NCBI GenBank assembly: GCA_039808365.1
Contig: JBDHSX010000050.1
Location: 1 to 22,725 of the forward strand
DNA length: 22,725 nt
Source: 62-47 sp039808365
GTDB lineage: Bacteria; Pseudomonadota; Alphaproteobacteria; Rhizobiales; Xanthobacteraceae
Reading direction: 5' to 3'
Part shown: piece after piece, positions 1-8,690 of the stretch
Numbering within the stretch: the first letter of the stretch is position 1
How the letters are laid out: each line of letters starts with the position of its first letter
Notes under the pieces: generated by a model
Told to the model about the DNA's origin: nothing
The model's database searches: none
The model's input: the letters and a program-made list of their open reading frames with translations, nothing else
Program-made: the position numbers and the translations under genes

Positions 1-725
1 GCGGTGCCGTCGAGCACCACCTTGCCCTGCTCCATGATGTAGCCGTGGCTCGCCACCGACAGCGCGGCGCGCGCGTTCTGCTCCACCAGGAGAATGGTGA
101 CTCCGAGGTCGCGGTTGATCTGGCGGATGATGGCGAACACTTCTTTCACCAACAGCGGCGACAGCCCCATCGACGGCTCGTCCATCAGAATCATCTTGGG
201 ACGCGCCATCAGCGCGCGGCCGATCGCCAGCATCTGCTGCTCGCCGCCGGAGAGATAGCCGGCGAGGCCGGTGCGCTCCTTCAGGCGCGGGAAATAGTTG
301 AACACCATGTCGATGTCGGCGTTGACCCCGCCATCGCTGCGGGTGAAGGCGCCGAGCCGCAGGTTCTCCCGCGTCGTCATGTCGGCGATGATGCGGCGGC
401 CCTCCATCACCTGGAAGATGCCGCGGCGGACGATCTTGTCGGGGTCGATGCCGTTGATGCGCTCGCCGTTGAAGACGATGTCGCCGCGAGTGACCTCGCC
501 TTCCTCGGTCTTGAGCAGGCCGGAGATCGCCTTCAACGTCGTCGATTTGCCGGCGCCGTTGGCCCCGAGCAGCGCCACGATCGCGCCTTTCGGCACATCG
601 AGCGACAACCCGCGCAGCACCAGGATGACCTTGTCGTAAACCACCTCGATATTGCGCACCGACAGCAGCGGTTGGGCGGCTGTGGCGGGTTGTGGCGAAG
701 GCTGCGTTGCCTCGATAACGCTCAT
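1..725 (-). CDS. livF: HAAT-family ABC transporter ATP-binding protein LivF (3' end cut by window edge)
   Basis: Cytoplasmic ATPase that powers a branched-chain-amino-acid-type importer. The visible 241 residues begin MSVIEATQPS at an ATG at 725-723 and run off the left edge, so only a few C-terminal residues are missing. Walker A GANGAGKST is at residues 54-62, the signature LSGGEQQ at about 168-174, Walker B ILMDEP at about 189-194, and the LivF-type LLVEQN switch region near 222. A GGAG sequence lies about 11 bases before the start. It is the last visible gene of the minus-strand run livG-ligase-livH-livM-binding protein-livF, separated from the binding-protein gene by a repeat. Family assignment is secure; the substrate is unknown. 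Confidence 0.95.
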   Translation of the reverse strand, partial: MSVIEATQPSPQPATAAQPLLSVRNIEVVYDKVILVLRGLSLDVPKGAIVALLGANGAGKSTTLKAISGLLKTEEGEVTRGDIVFNGERINGIDPDKIVRRGIFQVMEGRRIIADMTTRENLRLGAFTRSDGGVNADIDMVFNYFPRLKERTGLAGYLSGGEQQMLAIGRALMARPKMILMDEPSMGLSPLLVKEVFAIIRQINRDLGVTILLVEQNARAALSVASHGYIMEQGKVVLDGT

Positions 726-778
726 GTCAATTGAACTCCGAACGACGGGAGAATTGGTATCCCATCAGTTGCCGCATC

Positions 779-923
779 ACCTCTTCCCGTGCGCGTGGAG
801 AGGTCGGCCGGCGAAGCGTAGCGGAGACGGCCGAGTGAGGGGCGTCTCGGTGAGAGAGAGGCCCTCACGCTAATCTTCCCGGCCCCTCACCCCAACCCTC
901 TCCCCGCGGGCGGGGAGAGGGAG
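779..923. repeat. Dispersed Rhizobiales-type intergenic repeat
   Basis: Non-coding stretch between the binding protein and livF. It carries pieces such as GGAGAGGTCGGCCGGCGAAG and CCCTCACCCCAACCCTCTCC, which resemble a repeat found in many copies in Bradyrhizobium-like genomes. A related copy lies at 4388-4440 in this window. It ends in a strong inverted repeat, listed separately. Recognition is from memory of the repeat style; borders are approximate. Confidence 0.6.
896..921. terminator. Strong stem-loop downstream of the binding-protein gene
   Basis: CCCTCTCCCCGC (896-907) and GCGGGGAGAGGG (910-921) form a perfect 12-bp stem with a two-base spacer. There is no T-tract, so it is not a classic intrinsic terminator. 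In the minus-strand transcript it lies just after the binding-protein gene and before livF, so it could stabilise the upstream message or attenuate livF. It is also the palindromic end of the dispersed repeat. Confidence 0.4.
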
Positions 924-947
924 TGGCCGTGCAGGATGATGAGATCG

Positions 948-2228
948 TCACCACCCAAGCCATTCGGCCTTGCGCGGCAGTTCGACGGTCTTGACCTTTT
1001 CCAGCTTGATGGTGCCCTTCTTCATCAGGTCGTTGAGATCGCCGTCGGTCGCGCCCGACACCTTCGAGCGGTAGAGATCGACGGTCAGCGTGCCGCGATG
1101 GTCGGTATCGGTCCAGGTCGAGGGATTGCAGACGCCTTCCATGCCGGCCGGCACCCAGCCCTTTTTCTGATAGAACGCCTTCTTGATGTTCTCGCCGCTG
1201 AGGCCGCCGTTCTTGGCCGCCCATTCCAGCGCTTCCTTCATGTACAGCGCGCTGCACACGCCGGCGAGGTAATGCACCGGGCGATAGAGGTTGCCGCTCG
1301 GATCGGAGATTTTGGAAATCTCCTGCACCGTCTTCATGCCCGGCGCGTTGCCGCCCCACGCCACCGGCGTGCGCAGCGGAAACACCACGCCGTCGGCGGC
1401 TTCGCCCGCCGCCTTGGCGGCGTTTTCATCCATGCCCCAGACGTTGCCGAGGAACTGGACATCGACGCCGGCGGTCTTGCACGCCTTGATGACCGAGATG
1501 TTGGAGGCGGCGGTGTTGCCGAGATAGGCATAGTTCGCGCCCGAGCTCTTGAGGCTCAGACACTGGGCGCTGTAGTCGCCGGGCGTCAGCGCGAACACCA
1601 AGGGCGGCAGAACCTCGAAGCCAAGCTCTTTGGCGAGCGCCTCGCCGGCCGCCTTGGGTGCGTTCGGATAGGGGTGGTTGGCGCCCATGTGGACGAATTT
1701 CGGCGCGCCGGTCTTGCCCCTGGCCTTCCAGTCCGCCGCCGCCCAGGTCAGTTCGGCGCGCAGCGCGTCGGAATAGCTTGGGCCGTAGAAGAAGTTGTAG
1801 GGCGCGGCCTTGGACTTGCCGGCGGCGCCAGTCGGGTCGGTCAACTGGCCGGCATAGGAGGCCGACAGGAACGGGATCTTGTCCTGCGCGACGAAGCCGG
1901 TCAGCGCCTCGGTGTCGGCGGTGCCCCAGCCCATGATGGCGGCGACCTTGTCGGAGCCGGTCCATTTCTTGTACTGCGCGATCGCGCGCGGCACCTGATA
2001 GCCGTAGTCGACGGTCTCGATATCGACCTTGGTCCCATTGATGCCGCCGTTCTTGTTGATCCAGGCGAAGGTGTCGGCGACGGCCTGGCCATAGGGCGTA
2101 CCGACGTCCGAGGTGCCGCCGGAATAATCGGCGAGATGGCCGATCCGGATCGTCGATTGCGCCAGCGCGCCGCTGGCGCCCAGCACCAGCGCGAGCGCCG
2201 CGCCGCCGAGCAGGGTGGTGATCTTCAT
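948..2228 (-). CDS. HAAT-family ABC transporter periplasmic substrate-binding protein
   Basis: A 426-residue ligand-binding protein of the Peripla_BP_6 / LivK-like family that captures the substrate in the periplasm for the LivHM permease. Residues 1-23 form a Sec signal peptide (positively charged MK start, hydrophobic ALALVLGASG core, ALA-Q cleavage site). The mature chain opens STIRIGHLADYSGG, typical of type I binding folds, and keeps the GDYSAQ and FLGNVWGMDE segments of larger aromatic or acid-binding members. An AGGAGG ribosome site lies about 8 bases before the ATG at 2228. It follows livM closely (about 50 bases). With an acyl-CoA ligase in the operon, an organic acid is a more likely ligand than leucine or isoleucine; that is inference. 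Confidence 0.93.
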   Translation of the reverse strand: MKITTLLGGAALALVLGASGALAQSTIRIGHLADYSGGTSDVGTPYGQAVADTFAWINKNGGINGTKVDIETVDYGYQVPRAIAQYKKWTGSDKVAAIMGWGTADTEALTGFVAQDKIPFLSASYAGQLTDPTGAAGKSKAAPYNFFYGPSYSDALRAELTWAAADWKARGKTGAPKFVHMGANHPYPNAPKAAGEALAKELGFEVLPPLVFALTPGDYSAQCLSLKSSGANYAYLGNTAASNISVIKACKTAGVDVQFLGNVWGMDENAAKAAGEAADGVVFPLRTPVAWGGNAPGMKTVQEISKISDPSGNLYRPVHYLAGVCSALYMKEALEWAAKNGGLSGENIKKAFYQKKGWVPAGMEGVCNPSTWTDTDHRGTLTVDLYRSKVSGATDGDLNDLMKKGTIKLEKVKTVELPRKAEWLGW

Positions 2229-2279
2229 GGGGTCTTCCTCCTGTTGCTTCCTGAAATCGGGTTTTGGTCCGCGCCCGCA

Positions 2280-3350
2280 TCAATGCGAGAACGGGTAGAA
2301 CTTCCAGTAAGCCTTGATCTGGTGCCAGCGATGCGCAAGCCCGTCCGGCTCGAACACCAGAAACGCGATAATGATGGCGCCGATGGCGATCTCGCGCACG
2401 AAGGTGATGTTGTTCTTCAGGCCGAGCGTCTGATCGATGATGCCGCCGCGCAGCGCCGCGCTCAGCCATTCCATCGCCTCCGGCAGCAGCACGACGAAGG
2501 CGGTGCCCATCAACGTGCCCATTACCGAGCCGAGCCCGCCGATGATGACCATGGCGAGGAACAGCACTGAGCGTTCGATACCGAACCCTTCATAGGACAC
2601 CACGAGTTGGTAATGCGCATAGAGGGCCCCGCCGATACCGGCAAAGAATGCCGCGATGCCGAACGACAGCGTGCGGTAATAGGTCAGGTTGATGCCCATG
2701 ATCTCGGCGGAGAGATAATGGTCGCGCACCGCGATCAGCGCGCGGCCGTCGCGCGTGCGCATCAAATTGGTGACCAGCAGGAACGAGATCACCACATAGG
2801 CCAGCACGACATAGAAATACTGGTGGTCGCCGGTCAGCGTGTAGCCGAAGATCGAGAACGGCTCGGCGGTGGCCGGCACCGAGCCGCCGGAGAACCATTC
2901 CGCGCGGGCGAAAAAGTCGAGCAGGATATATTGCGCGGCGAGGGTGGCGATGGCGAGGTAAAGCCCTTTCAGCCGCGCCGCCGGCAGGCCGAACACCAGC
3001 CCGATCAGCGCGGTGGCGAGCCCCGACAGGGGAATGGCGAAGAACGCCGGGATCGCCATCTTGGTCGAGAGATAGGCCGAGGTGAAAGCGCCGAACAGGA
3101 AGAACGCGGCGTGGCCGATCGAGATCTGGCCGGTGAAGCCGAGCAGCACGTTGAGGCCCAGGGCCGCGATGCCGTAGATGCCGATCGCGATCAGCATGCT
3201 CATCCAATAGTCGTTGAGCGCGAAGGGCGCGAGCGCGCACAGCACCACGCCGGCGATGGCGAAGTTGCGGCTCGTCACCGTTGGAAAGATGGTGGTATCG
3301 ACCGCGTAGGAGGTGCGGAAGTCACCGGCGGGAATCAGCGAACTGGCCAT
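2280..3350 (-). CDS. livM: HAAT-family ABC transporter permease LivM
   Basis: A 356-residue inner-membrane permease subunit. An N-terminal extension of about 30 residues precedes the first hydrophobic segment (FAIAGVVLCALAPFAL). The LivM hallmark LLGFTGQISIGHAAFFLFGA comes after the second and third segments, followed by repeated hydrophobic helices. The conserved cytoplasmic coupling stretch AVRDHYLSAEIMGINLTYYR precedes IIGGLGSVMGTLMG near the C-terminus. The protein pairs with LivH (3456-4349) to form the membrane channel. The start at 3350 gives the family's usual length; no strong ribosome site is seen. Between it and livH lies a short intergenic gap holding a palindromic repeat. Confidence 0.94.
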   Translation of the reverse strand: MASSLIPAGDFRTSYAVDTTIFPTVTSRNFAIAGVVLCALAPFALNDYWMSMLIAIGIYGIAALGLNVLLGFTGQISIGHAAFFLFGAFTSAYLSTKMAIPAFFAIPLSGLATALIGLVFGLPAARLKGLYLAIATLAAQYILLDFFARAEWFSGGSVPATAEPFSIFGYTLTGDHQYFYVVLAYVVISFLLVTNLMRTRDGRALIAVRDHYLSAEIMGINLTYYRTLSFGIAAFFAGIGGALYAHYQLVVSYEGFGIERSVLFLAMVIIGGLGSVMGTLMGTAFVVLLPEAMEWLSAALRGGIIDQTLGLKNNITFVREIAIGAIIIAFLVFEPDGLAHRWHQIKAYWKFYPFSH

Positions 3351-3405
3351 CGCGCTACGACCCGCAATGCTTGGTTTGAATCATGTTCATGCGCTTCATT
3401 TCAAG

Positions 3406-3453
3406 AGCATGATCGTTGTCGAAAACCGGTATCCACTTTTCGGCGATCATGCT
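3406..3453. repeat. Dispersed palindromic repeat (AAACCGG...CCACTTTTCGG type)
   Basis: AGCATGATCG (3406-3415) and CGATCATGCT (3444-3453) are perfect 10-base inverted repeats flanking an interior GAAAACCGGTATCCACTTTT segment. This layout matches a mobile-looking intergenic repeat common in Bradyrhizobium, Nitrobacter and relatives. It occupies the livH-livM gap of the transporter operon and would fold as a hairpin in the transcript. The last bases reach to within three of the livH stop codon. Confidence 0.7.
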
Positions 3454-3455
3454 GG

Positions 3456-4349
3456 TTAAATCCGCTCGATGTCTTTGGTGCCGAACAGCCCGTAGGGCTT
3501 TATCATCAGGATGATGATGAGAACGTAGAACGGGGCCACTTCGTAGAGATTGCCCCAATGCAGATATTCGCCGTCGACGAATTGCGCGAAGTTCTCCAGA
3601 AGCCCGATGATGATGCCGCCGAGCACCGCGCCGCCGATCGAATCGAGGCCGCCGAGAATGGTCGCCGGAAACACCTTGATGCCGTAGATCGACAGCCCCG
3701 ACGACACGCCGTTGACCGCGGCGACGACGACGCCGGCGACCGCCGAGACCGTCGCCGAAATCGCCCATGACATCGCGAACACGCTTTTCACCGAGATGCC
3801 GAGCGACTGCGCCACCTGCTGGTTGAAGGCGGTGGCGCGCATCGCCAGACCGTGCTTGGACGCCTGGAAAAACCACGCCATGCCGGCGATCATCGCCACC
3901 GAGACGATCAGGCTCATGACGTAGACGGTCTGGATTTGCAGCCCGAACACATCGACCGACTGACTGGCGAACACCCGCGGGAACGGCTGCGGGTTGACGC
4001 CGAAAATCCACTTCATCGCCGCCTGAAGCACGGTGGAGAGCGCGACGGTCACCATGATGACCGAGATGATCGGCTCGCCGATCATCGGCCGCATGAACAC
4101 GAGCTGCACCAGAATGCCGAACACGAACATGAACACCATGGTGATCGGCATCGCCAGATAGAACGGCACCTGGTACTTTATCATCAAGGCCCAGCACACC
4201 CACGCGCCGACCAGCAGCAATTCGCCCTGGGCGAAGTTAACCACCTGCGTCGCCTTGTAGATCAGCACGAACGACATCGCGACCACGCCATACAGCGTGC
4301 CGACCACGAGGCCGTTGACCAGAAGCTGGATCAGGAGTTGCGTGTTCAT
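3456..4349 (-). CDS. livH: HAAT-family ABC transporter permease LivH
   Basis: A 297-residue inner-membrane permease. The start is taken at the ATG 4349-4347 (MNTQLLIQLLVNGLVVGTLY), which matches the family N-terminus. The frame stays open to 4634, but that extension reads through a dispersed repeat and is not protein-like. Recognisable elements are the LivH motif VNFAQGELLLVGAW at about 37-50, several hydrophobic helices, the coupling region MRATAFNQQVAQSLGISV, and ILGGLDSIGGAVLGG near the C-terminus. It forms a heterodimer with LivM. No strong ribosome site precedes the start. Confidence 0.94.
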   Translation of the reverse strand: MNTQLLIQLLVNGLVVGTLYGVVAMSFVLIYKATQVVNFAQGELLLVGAWVCWALMIKYQVPFYLAMPITMVFMFVFGILVQLVFMRPMIGEPIISVIMVTVALSTVLQAAMKWIFGVNPQPFPRVFASQSVDVFGLQIQTVYVMSLIVSVAMIAGMAWFFQASKHGLAMRATAFNQQVAQSLGISVKSVFAMSWAISATVSAVAGVVVAAVNGVSSGLSIYGIKVFPATILGGLDSIGGAVLGGIIIGLLENFAQFVDGEYLHWGNLYEVAPFYVLIIILMIKPYGLFGTKDIERI

Positions 4350-4387
4350 GGAGCGTGATCCATCGTAGGCGCGTGAAGTTGTGCTAA

Positions 4388-4440
4388 CCTCGCTCCGCTT
4401 GCGGGGAGAGGTCGGCGCGCATCGCGCGCCGGGTGAGTGG
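4388..4440. repeat. Second copy of the GGGGAGAGGTCGGCGCGC-type dispersed repeat
   Basis: This segment reads CCTCGCTCCGCTTGCGGGGA, then GAGGTCGGCGCGC, and ends GGGTGAGTGG. It is related to the copy at 779-923. Inside it GGCGCGC (4414-4420) and GCGCGCC (4424-4430) form a perfect 7-bp stem with a three-base loop. It lies between livH and the acyl-CoA ligase gene, directly beside a gene remnant at 4460-4549. Confidence 0.6.
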
Positions 4441-4459
4441 GACTCGCCACATGCGTTGA

Positions 4460-4549
4460 GCCAATGAAAAATCGACGCTGCGAGCGCGACGGCTGCGCCG
4501 CAATGCGACCGACGCCGAATTGACGCTTTGGCAGCGGCTGCGGTCGCCC
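4460..4549 (+). pseudogene. Fragment resembling the N-terminus of a DUF559 / very-short-patch-repair-like endonuclease
   Basis: The plus frame from 4460 to about 4549 reads LRARRLRRNATDAELTLWQR followed by LRSP. This closely resembles the start of DUF559-domain proteins, which typically open with RARxLRxxxTxAExxLWxxLR. A TGA at 4457-4459 precedes it and no full start codon with a ribosome site is evident. After LRSP the sequence turns into repeat-like GC-rich DNA (GCGGGGAGGGG). No catalytic domain follows, so this is a broken remnant trapped between repeats. Identification is from motif memory. Confidence 0.5.
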
Positions 4550-4596
4550 AGCGTGCGGGGAGGGGTGAAGAAAGCGTCCTGCGTGCGTCAGCTCCC

Positions 4597-6539
4597 TCAT
4601 TCCGCCGCCTCCGCCAGGCGTGGTGCGGCGCCAAGATCGACCACCTTCAGCGTGGTGCGGATGCGCTGCGTGGTGCCGTCCTGGAAGCGGATCACGGTAT
4701 CGACCTTGATGTCGCTCTCGCCGCCGTAGATGCCGTTAATGATGTCGGCGTATTTTTCGTTGATGACGCTGCGGCGCACCTTGCGGGTCCGGGTCAATTC
4801 GCCGTCGTCGGCGTCGAGTTCCTTGTACAGCAGCAGGAATTTGGCGATGCGCTGGGCCGGCGGCAGCGTGGCGTTCACCGCCTCGACCTCCTTGTGCAGC
4901 AGCTTGTAGACCTCCGGGCGCGACGACAGGTCGGTGTAGGTCGTGAAGGCGATGCGGTTCTTCTCCGCCCATTTCGAGACGATGGAATAGCGGATGCAGA
5001 TGATCGCGGCCAGCTTGTCGCGGCCGTCGCCGAGCACCACCGCCTCGGCGACGTAGGGCGAGAACTTCAATTTGTTCTCGATGTATTGCGGCGAGAAGCG
5101 GTCGCCGCCGAGCGTCTGCGCCATGTCCTTGATGCGGTCGATGACCACCAGTTCGCGGCTGGCGTTGAAATAGCCGGCGTCGCCCGAGCGCATCCAGCCA
5201 TCGTCCATGTCGGCGCGGGAGGCTTCCGGGTTCTTGTAGTAGCCGAGGAACATGTTGGGGTGGCGCACCAGGATTTCGCCGACGCCGTTGGCGTCGGGAT
5301 TGTCGATGCGCAGTTCGATGTCGTCGGCCATCGCGACGCCGGTGGTGTCGGGATCGACATGATCCTCGCGATGCAGTGTGTAAGCGCCGAGCGTTTCGGT
5401 CTGGCCGTAGAGCGTGCGCAGCGGCACGCCCATGGCGCGAAAGAATTTGAACGTGTCGGGGCCGAGCGCGGCGCCGCCGGTCGCCGCTGACGTCAGCCGC
5501 GTGAAGCCGAGGCGGTCGCGCAAGGCGCGGAACAGGAGCCCGTCGGCGACGACGGAATGTTTGCCCTGCTCCAGCGCCTTGAGCCCGGTCTTCATGCCGA
5601 TGTCGTAGAGCTTCTGTTTCAGGGGCGAGGCGTCCATCACCCGCGCGCGCACCTCGGCGGCGAGCGATTCCCAGACCCGCGGCGCGAACAGCACGAAGGT
5701 CGGCGCGATCTCGCGGAAGTCGTTCATCATCGTCTCGGGTTCCTCGACGAAGTTGATCTTCATCCGCGACAACAGCCCCATGCCGAGCGCGTAAATCTGC
5801 TCCATGATCCACGGCAGCGGCAGCACCGAGACGTATTCGTCATCGGGCCCCTTGGGGTCGAAGGTGAGATAGGTCGCGCAATGCCGCAGCACCGAGCCCG
5901 CGGACAGCATCGCCAGCTTCGGGTTGGCGGTGGTGCCGGAGGTGGTGCAGAGCACGGCGGTGGTGTCGGCATCGGTGGCGTCGACCAGCCGGTCGTAAAG
6001 GTTGGGCTCGCGCGCGGCGCGGGCGCGGCCCATCTCGGCGAGCCGTTCGGCGGTCATCAGCCGGGGGTCATCGTATTTGCGCATCCCGCGCGGATCGGAA
6101 TAGACGATGTGGCGGACCCCGGCGATGCGGTCGCCGAGGTTCAAGAGCTTGTCGATCTGCTCCTCGTCCTCGGCGAACACCACCCTGGCCTCGCCGTAGC
6201 TGATGAGGTAGGCGGCTTCGTCCTCCAGCACGTCGCGGTAAAGGCCGAGGCTTAAGGCCCCGATGGCGTGGGTGGCGATTTCGGCCGCGACCCAGTCCGG
6301 CCGATTGTCGCCGATGATGCCGATCACGTCGTTCTTGCCGAGCCCGAGTTCGACCAGCCCGAGCGCGAAGTCGCGGCTCCGCGCCTGGTAGTCGTTCCAG
6401 GTGAACAGCTTCCACAGCCCGAAATCCTTCTCGCGCAGCGCGACCTCGTCGCCATGCTCGCGGGCATTGAGCCGCAGCATCTTGGCAAAGGTCGGCGCCT
6501 GGGCGACGCGGGCGTGATAGTCGAAGGCCGGTTGCCGGG

Positions 6540-6543
<4 letters not shown>
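4597..6543 (-). CDS. AMP-forming acyl-CoA synthetase (long-chain acyl-CoA ligase type)
   Basis: A 648-residue cytoplasmic or membrane-associated enzyme that adenylates a carboxylic acid with ATP and transfers it to CoA. The P-loop-like A3 motif is TSGTTANPKL (residues 201-210), with Ala where most members have Gly. YGQTE (379-383) is the adenine-binding A5 motif, SGDAG begins at 453, and DRIKDMAQTLGGDRFSPQYI (479-498) is the hinge and C-terminal domain motif. Length and order fit the FadD15-like long-chain group rather than short aryl-CoA ligases. Its ATG overlaps the livG stop as ATGA (6540-6543) and a GGAG lies 8-9 bases upstream, so the two genes are translationally coupled. Being inside the transporter operon suggests activation of the imported acid. 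Chain length or aromatic nature of the substrate cannot be read. Confidence 0.93.
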
Positions 6544-7373
<830 letters not shown>

Positions 7374-7721
7374 CTCGTTCCCTCCCTCGATCCCGATCGG
7401 CGTCTTCGACGCTCTTGCCGGCCGCACCCGGGGCGCATCCGTCCTTGCCGCCGGTCTCTCAAGTCGCGGATTTTGCTTATAAATCCGTGGGACGCCGCGT
7501 GAGGTCGGATCCGGGCGCCGCCGGGATTTTTGCAAGTTGTCGCATCAAACCGGCCGCATTAAAGTACGACCTTAGTCGCGAGTCCCGCTATTGTTGCCGT
7601 TGTTCCCGCCAGTCCATCCGCCGCCGGTGGCCGCCTGAGCGATTCCGAGCATGCCGTTGTTAAATATGTCTATGGCAAAGCCGATCCCCGGACTGTCTTT
7701 TCGCCGACATTGTTCGCAATC
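7374..7721. promoter_or_regulatory. Divergent control region between livG operon and Crp/Fnr regulator
   Basis: 348 bases without a convincing gene. It must carry the promoters for the minus-strand livG operon and the plus-strand regulator. It contains a perfect 21-base inverted repeat at 7467-7487 (listed separately). A TTGATGCGACAACTTGCAA string on the minus strand (about 7530-7548) only loosely resembles an FNR-type site. No convincing -35/-10 pair could be chosen by eye. The far-left part contains the livG ribosome site. Confidence 0.55.
7467..7487. promoter_or_regulatory. Perfect inverted repeat, candidate operator upstream of livG
   Basis: CGGATTT (7467-7473), a 7-base spacer TGCTTAT, and AAATCCG (7481-7487) form a perfect inverted repeat 94 bases upstream of the livG start. 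It lies in the gap shared with the divergent Crp/Fnr regulator. The A/T-rich centre stands out from the GC-rich surroundings. It could be an operator or a hairpin in the 5' leader. Its half-site does not match TGTGA or TTGAT, so it is not an obvious Crp or Fnr site. Confidence 0.4.
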
Positions 7722-8453
7722 ATGCCGCCGGCCGGCCGGTGCGGCGCGCTGTCGCGGCTTGACCGGGCTGCCCGCGCGATGATTGCCGCCGATCGTCTCC
7801 GAGGTATCGCGCTGTGGGCGCCCGGTCTGAGCCAGCGGGAGATCGAGGTGGCGCGCGCCGGGATGAGCGAGAAGGCATTTGGCGCCGGCGAATATATCTG
7901 CATGCGCGGCGACCGGTTCGCCTATTGGACCGGGGTGGTCGCCGGTCTGGTGCGGATCGGCACGGTGTCGCGGGCCGGCAAGGCGGTCACCTTCACGGGG
8001 CTCACCGCCGGCGCATGGTTCGGCGAAGGCTCGGTGCTCAAGAACGAAACACGGCGATACGACGCGGTGGCGCTGCGCGACAGCCGTATCGCGCTGATGG
8101 AGCACGCCACGTTCCAGTGGCTGTTCGAAAACAGCGTCGGCTTCAACCGCTTTCTGGTGGCGCAATTGAACGAGCGCGTCGGCCATTTCATGGGGCTTCT
8201 GGAATACGGGCGGATGCTCGATCCCACCGCGCGGCTGGCGCGCTGCATCGCTTCGCTGTTCAACCCGATCCTCTATCCGGATGGCGCCCGGCAGCTCGAC
8301 ATCACGCAGGAGGAAATCGGCGCGCTGTCCGGCATGTCACGGCAGAACGCCAACCGCTGCCTCAAGGCGCTGGAGAAGGAAGGCGTACTGCGGCTCGAAT
8401 ACGGTGGTCTCACCATTCTCGATCTGGAGCGCCTGCGCCGCTATGGTGAGTGA
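7722..8453 (+). CDS. Crp/Fnr-family transcriptional regulator
   Basis: A 243-residue DNA-binding regulator. A cNMP-binding-type beta-roll spans about residues 55-145 (KAFGAGEYICMRGD, then AGAWFGEGSVL), followed by a dimerisation helix and a C-terminal winged helix (about 193-240: ITQEEIGALSGMSRQNANRC as recognition region, then LEKEGVLRLEYGGLTILD). The RxAxVxA cAMP-contact pattern is only partly kept (RRYDAVAL) and there is no N-terminal Fnr cysteine cluster, so the ligand is unclear. The ATG at 7722 is used; a TTG at 7710 and an ATG at 7779 are alternatives. Its divergent position suggests it controls the livG-ligase operon. Confidence 0.9.
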   Translation: MPPAGRCGALSRLDRAARAMIAADRLRGIALWAPGLSQREIEVARAGMSEKAFGAGEYICMRGDRFAYWTGVVAGLVRIGTVSRAGKAVTFTGLTAGAWFGEGSVLKNETRRYDAVALRDSRIALMEHATFQWLFENSVGFNRFLVAQLNERVGHFMGLLEYGRMLDPTARLARCIASLFNPILYPDGARQLDITQEEIGALSGMSRQNANRCLKALEKEGVLRLEYGGLTILDLERLRRYGE

Positions 8454-8462
8454 CACGACACG

Positions 8463-8675
8463 GTGCGTATCCGCGCGGAACGCGTGGCGAATCTTTCGGT
8501 GGATTGGAGACGGCGCGCGGCGAGCAGCAAGGTGCCGACGGGCTTCCATTTCGTCACAACCGGAGAAGACCGCAGCGTGACGTAGCTGCTGCGCGCAAAG
8601 CGCGAGCCAAAAGCCATCGGCAGCGTCATCGACACGGCGAACGATCGGTTCGGGATCGTTGTCCGCCCAGAATGA
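8463..8675 (+). pseudogene. Coding-like remnant with one internal stop
   Basis: From a GTG at 8463 the plus frame runs 70 codons to a TGA at 8673-8675, interrupted only by a TAG at 8583-8585 (codon 41). Third positions are strongly G/C in this frame, as in real genes of this genome. The peptide includes KVPTGFHFVTTGEDRSVT before the stop and PKAIGSVIDTANDRFGIVV after it. No family is recognised. It may be a decayed small gene, two short peptides, or chance openness in GC-rich DNA (the opposite strand is also open). Confidence 0.3.
8640..8660. terminator. Stem-loop between convergent genes
   Basis: AACGATC (8640-8646) and GATCGTT (8654-8660) form a perfect 7-bp stem with a 7-base loop. It lies between the end of the Crp/Fnr gene and the end of the convergent NIPSNAP gene, so it could serve as a bidirectional terminator. 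No T-tract follows on either strand, and it also lies inside the coding-like remnant at 8463-8675. Confidence 0.3.
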
Positions 8676-8690
8676 AGCTGCCTGCGCCGC

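Noticed and set aside
936..2570. Long plus-strand open frame of 544 codons, and similar long frames at 2607-3770 and 4528-5490
   Set aside because: They lie antisense to clear transporter and ligase genes, with low-complexity Arg/Ala/Gly-rich translations typical of shadows in GC-rich DNA.
4350..4634. N-terminal extension of livH back to 4634
   Set aside because: It translates a dispersed repeat and is not like any LivH; the ATG at 4349 matches the family start.
7530..7548. FNR/FixK-type box, TTGATGCGACAACTTGCAA on the minus strand
   Set aside because: Only the first half-site matches; spacing and second half do not fit TTGAT-N4-ATCAA.
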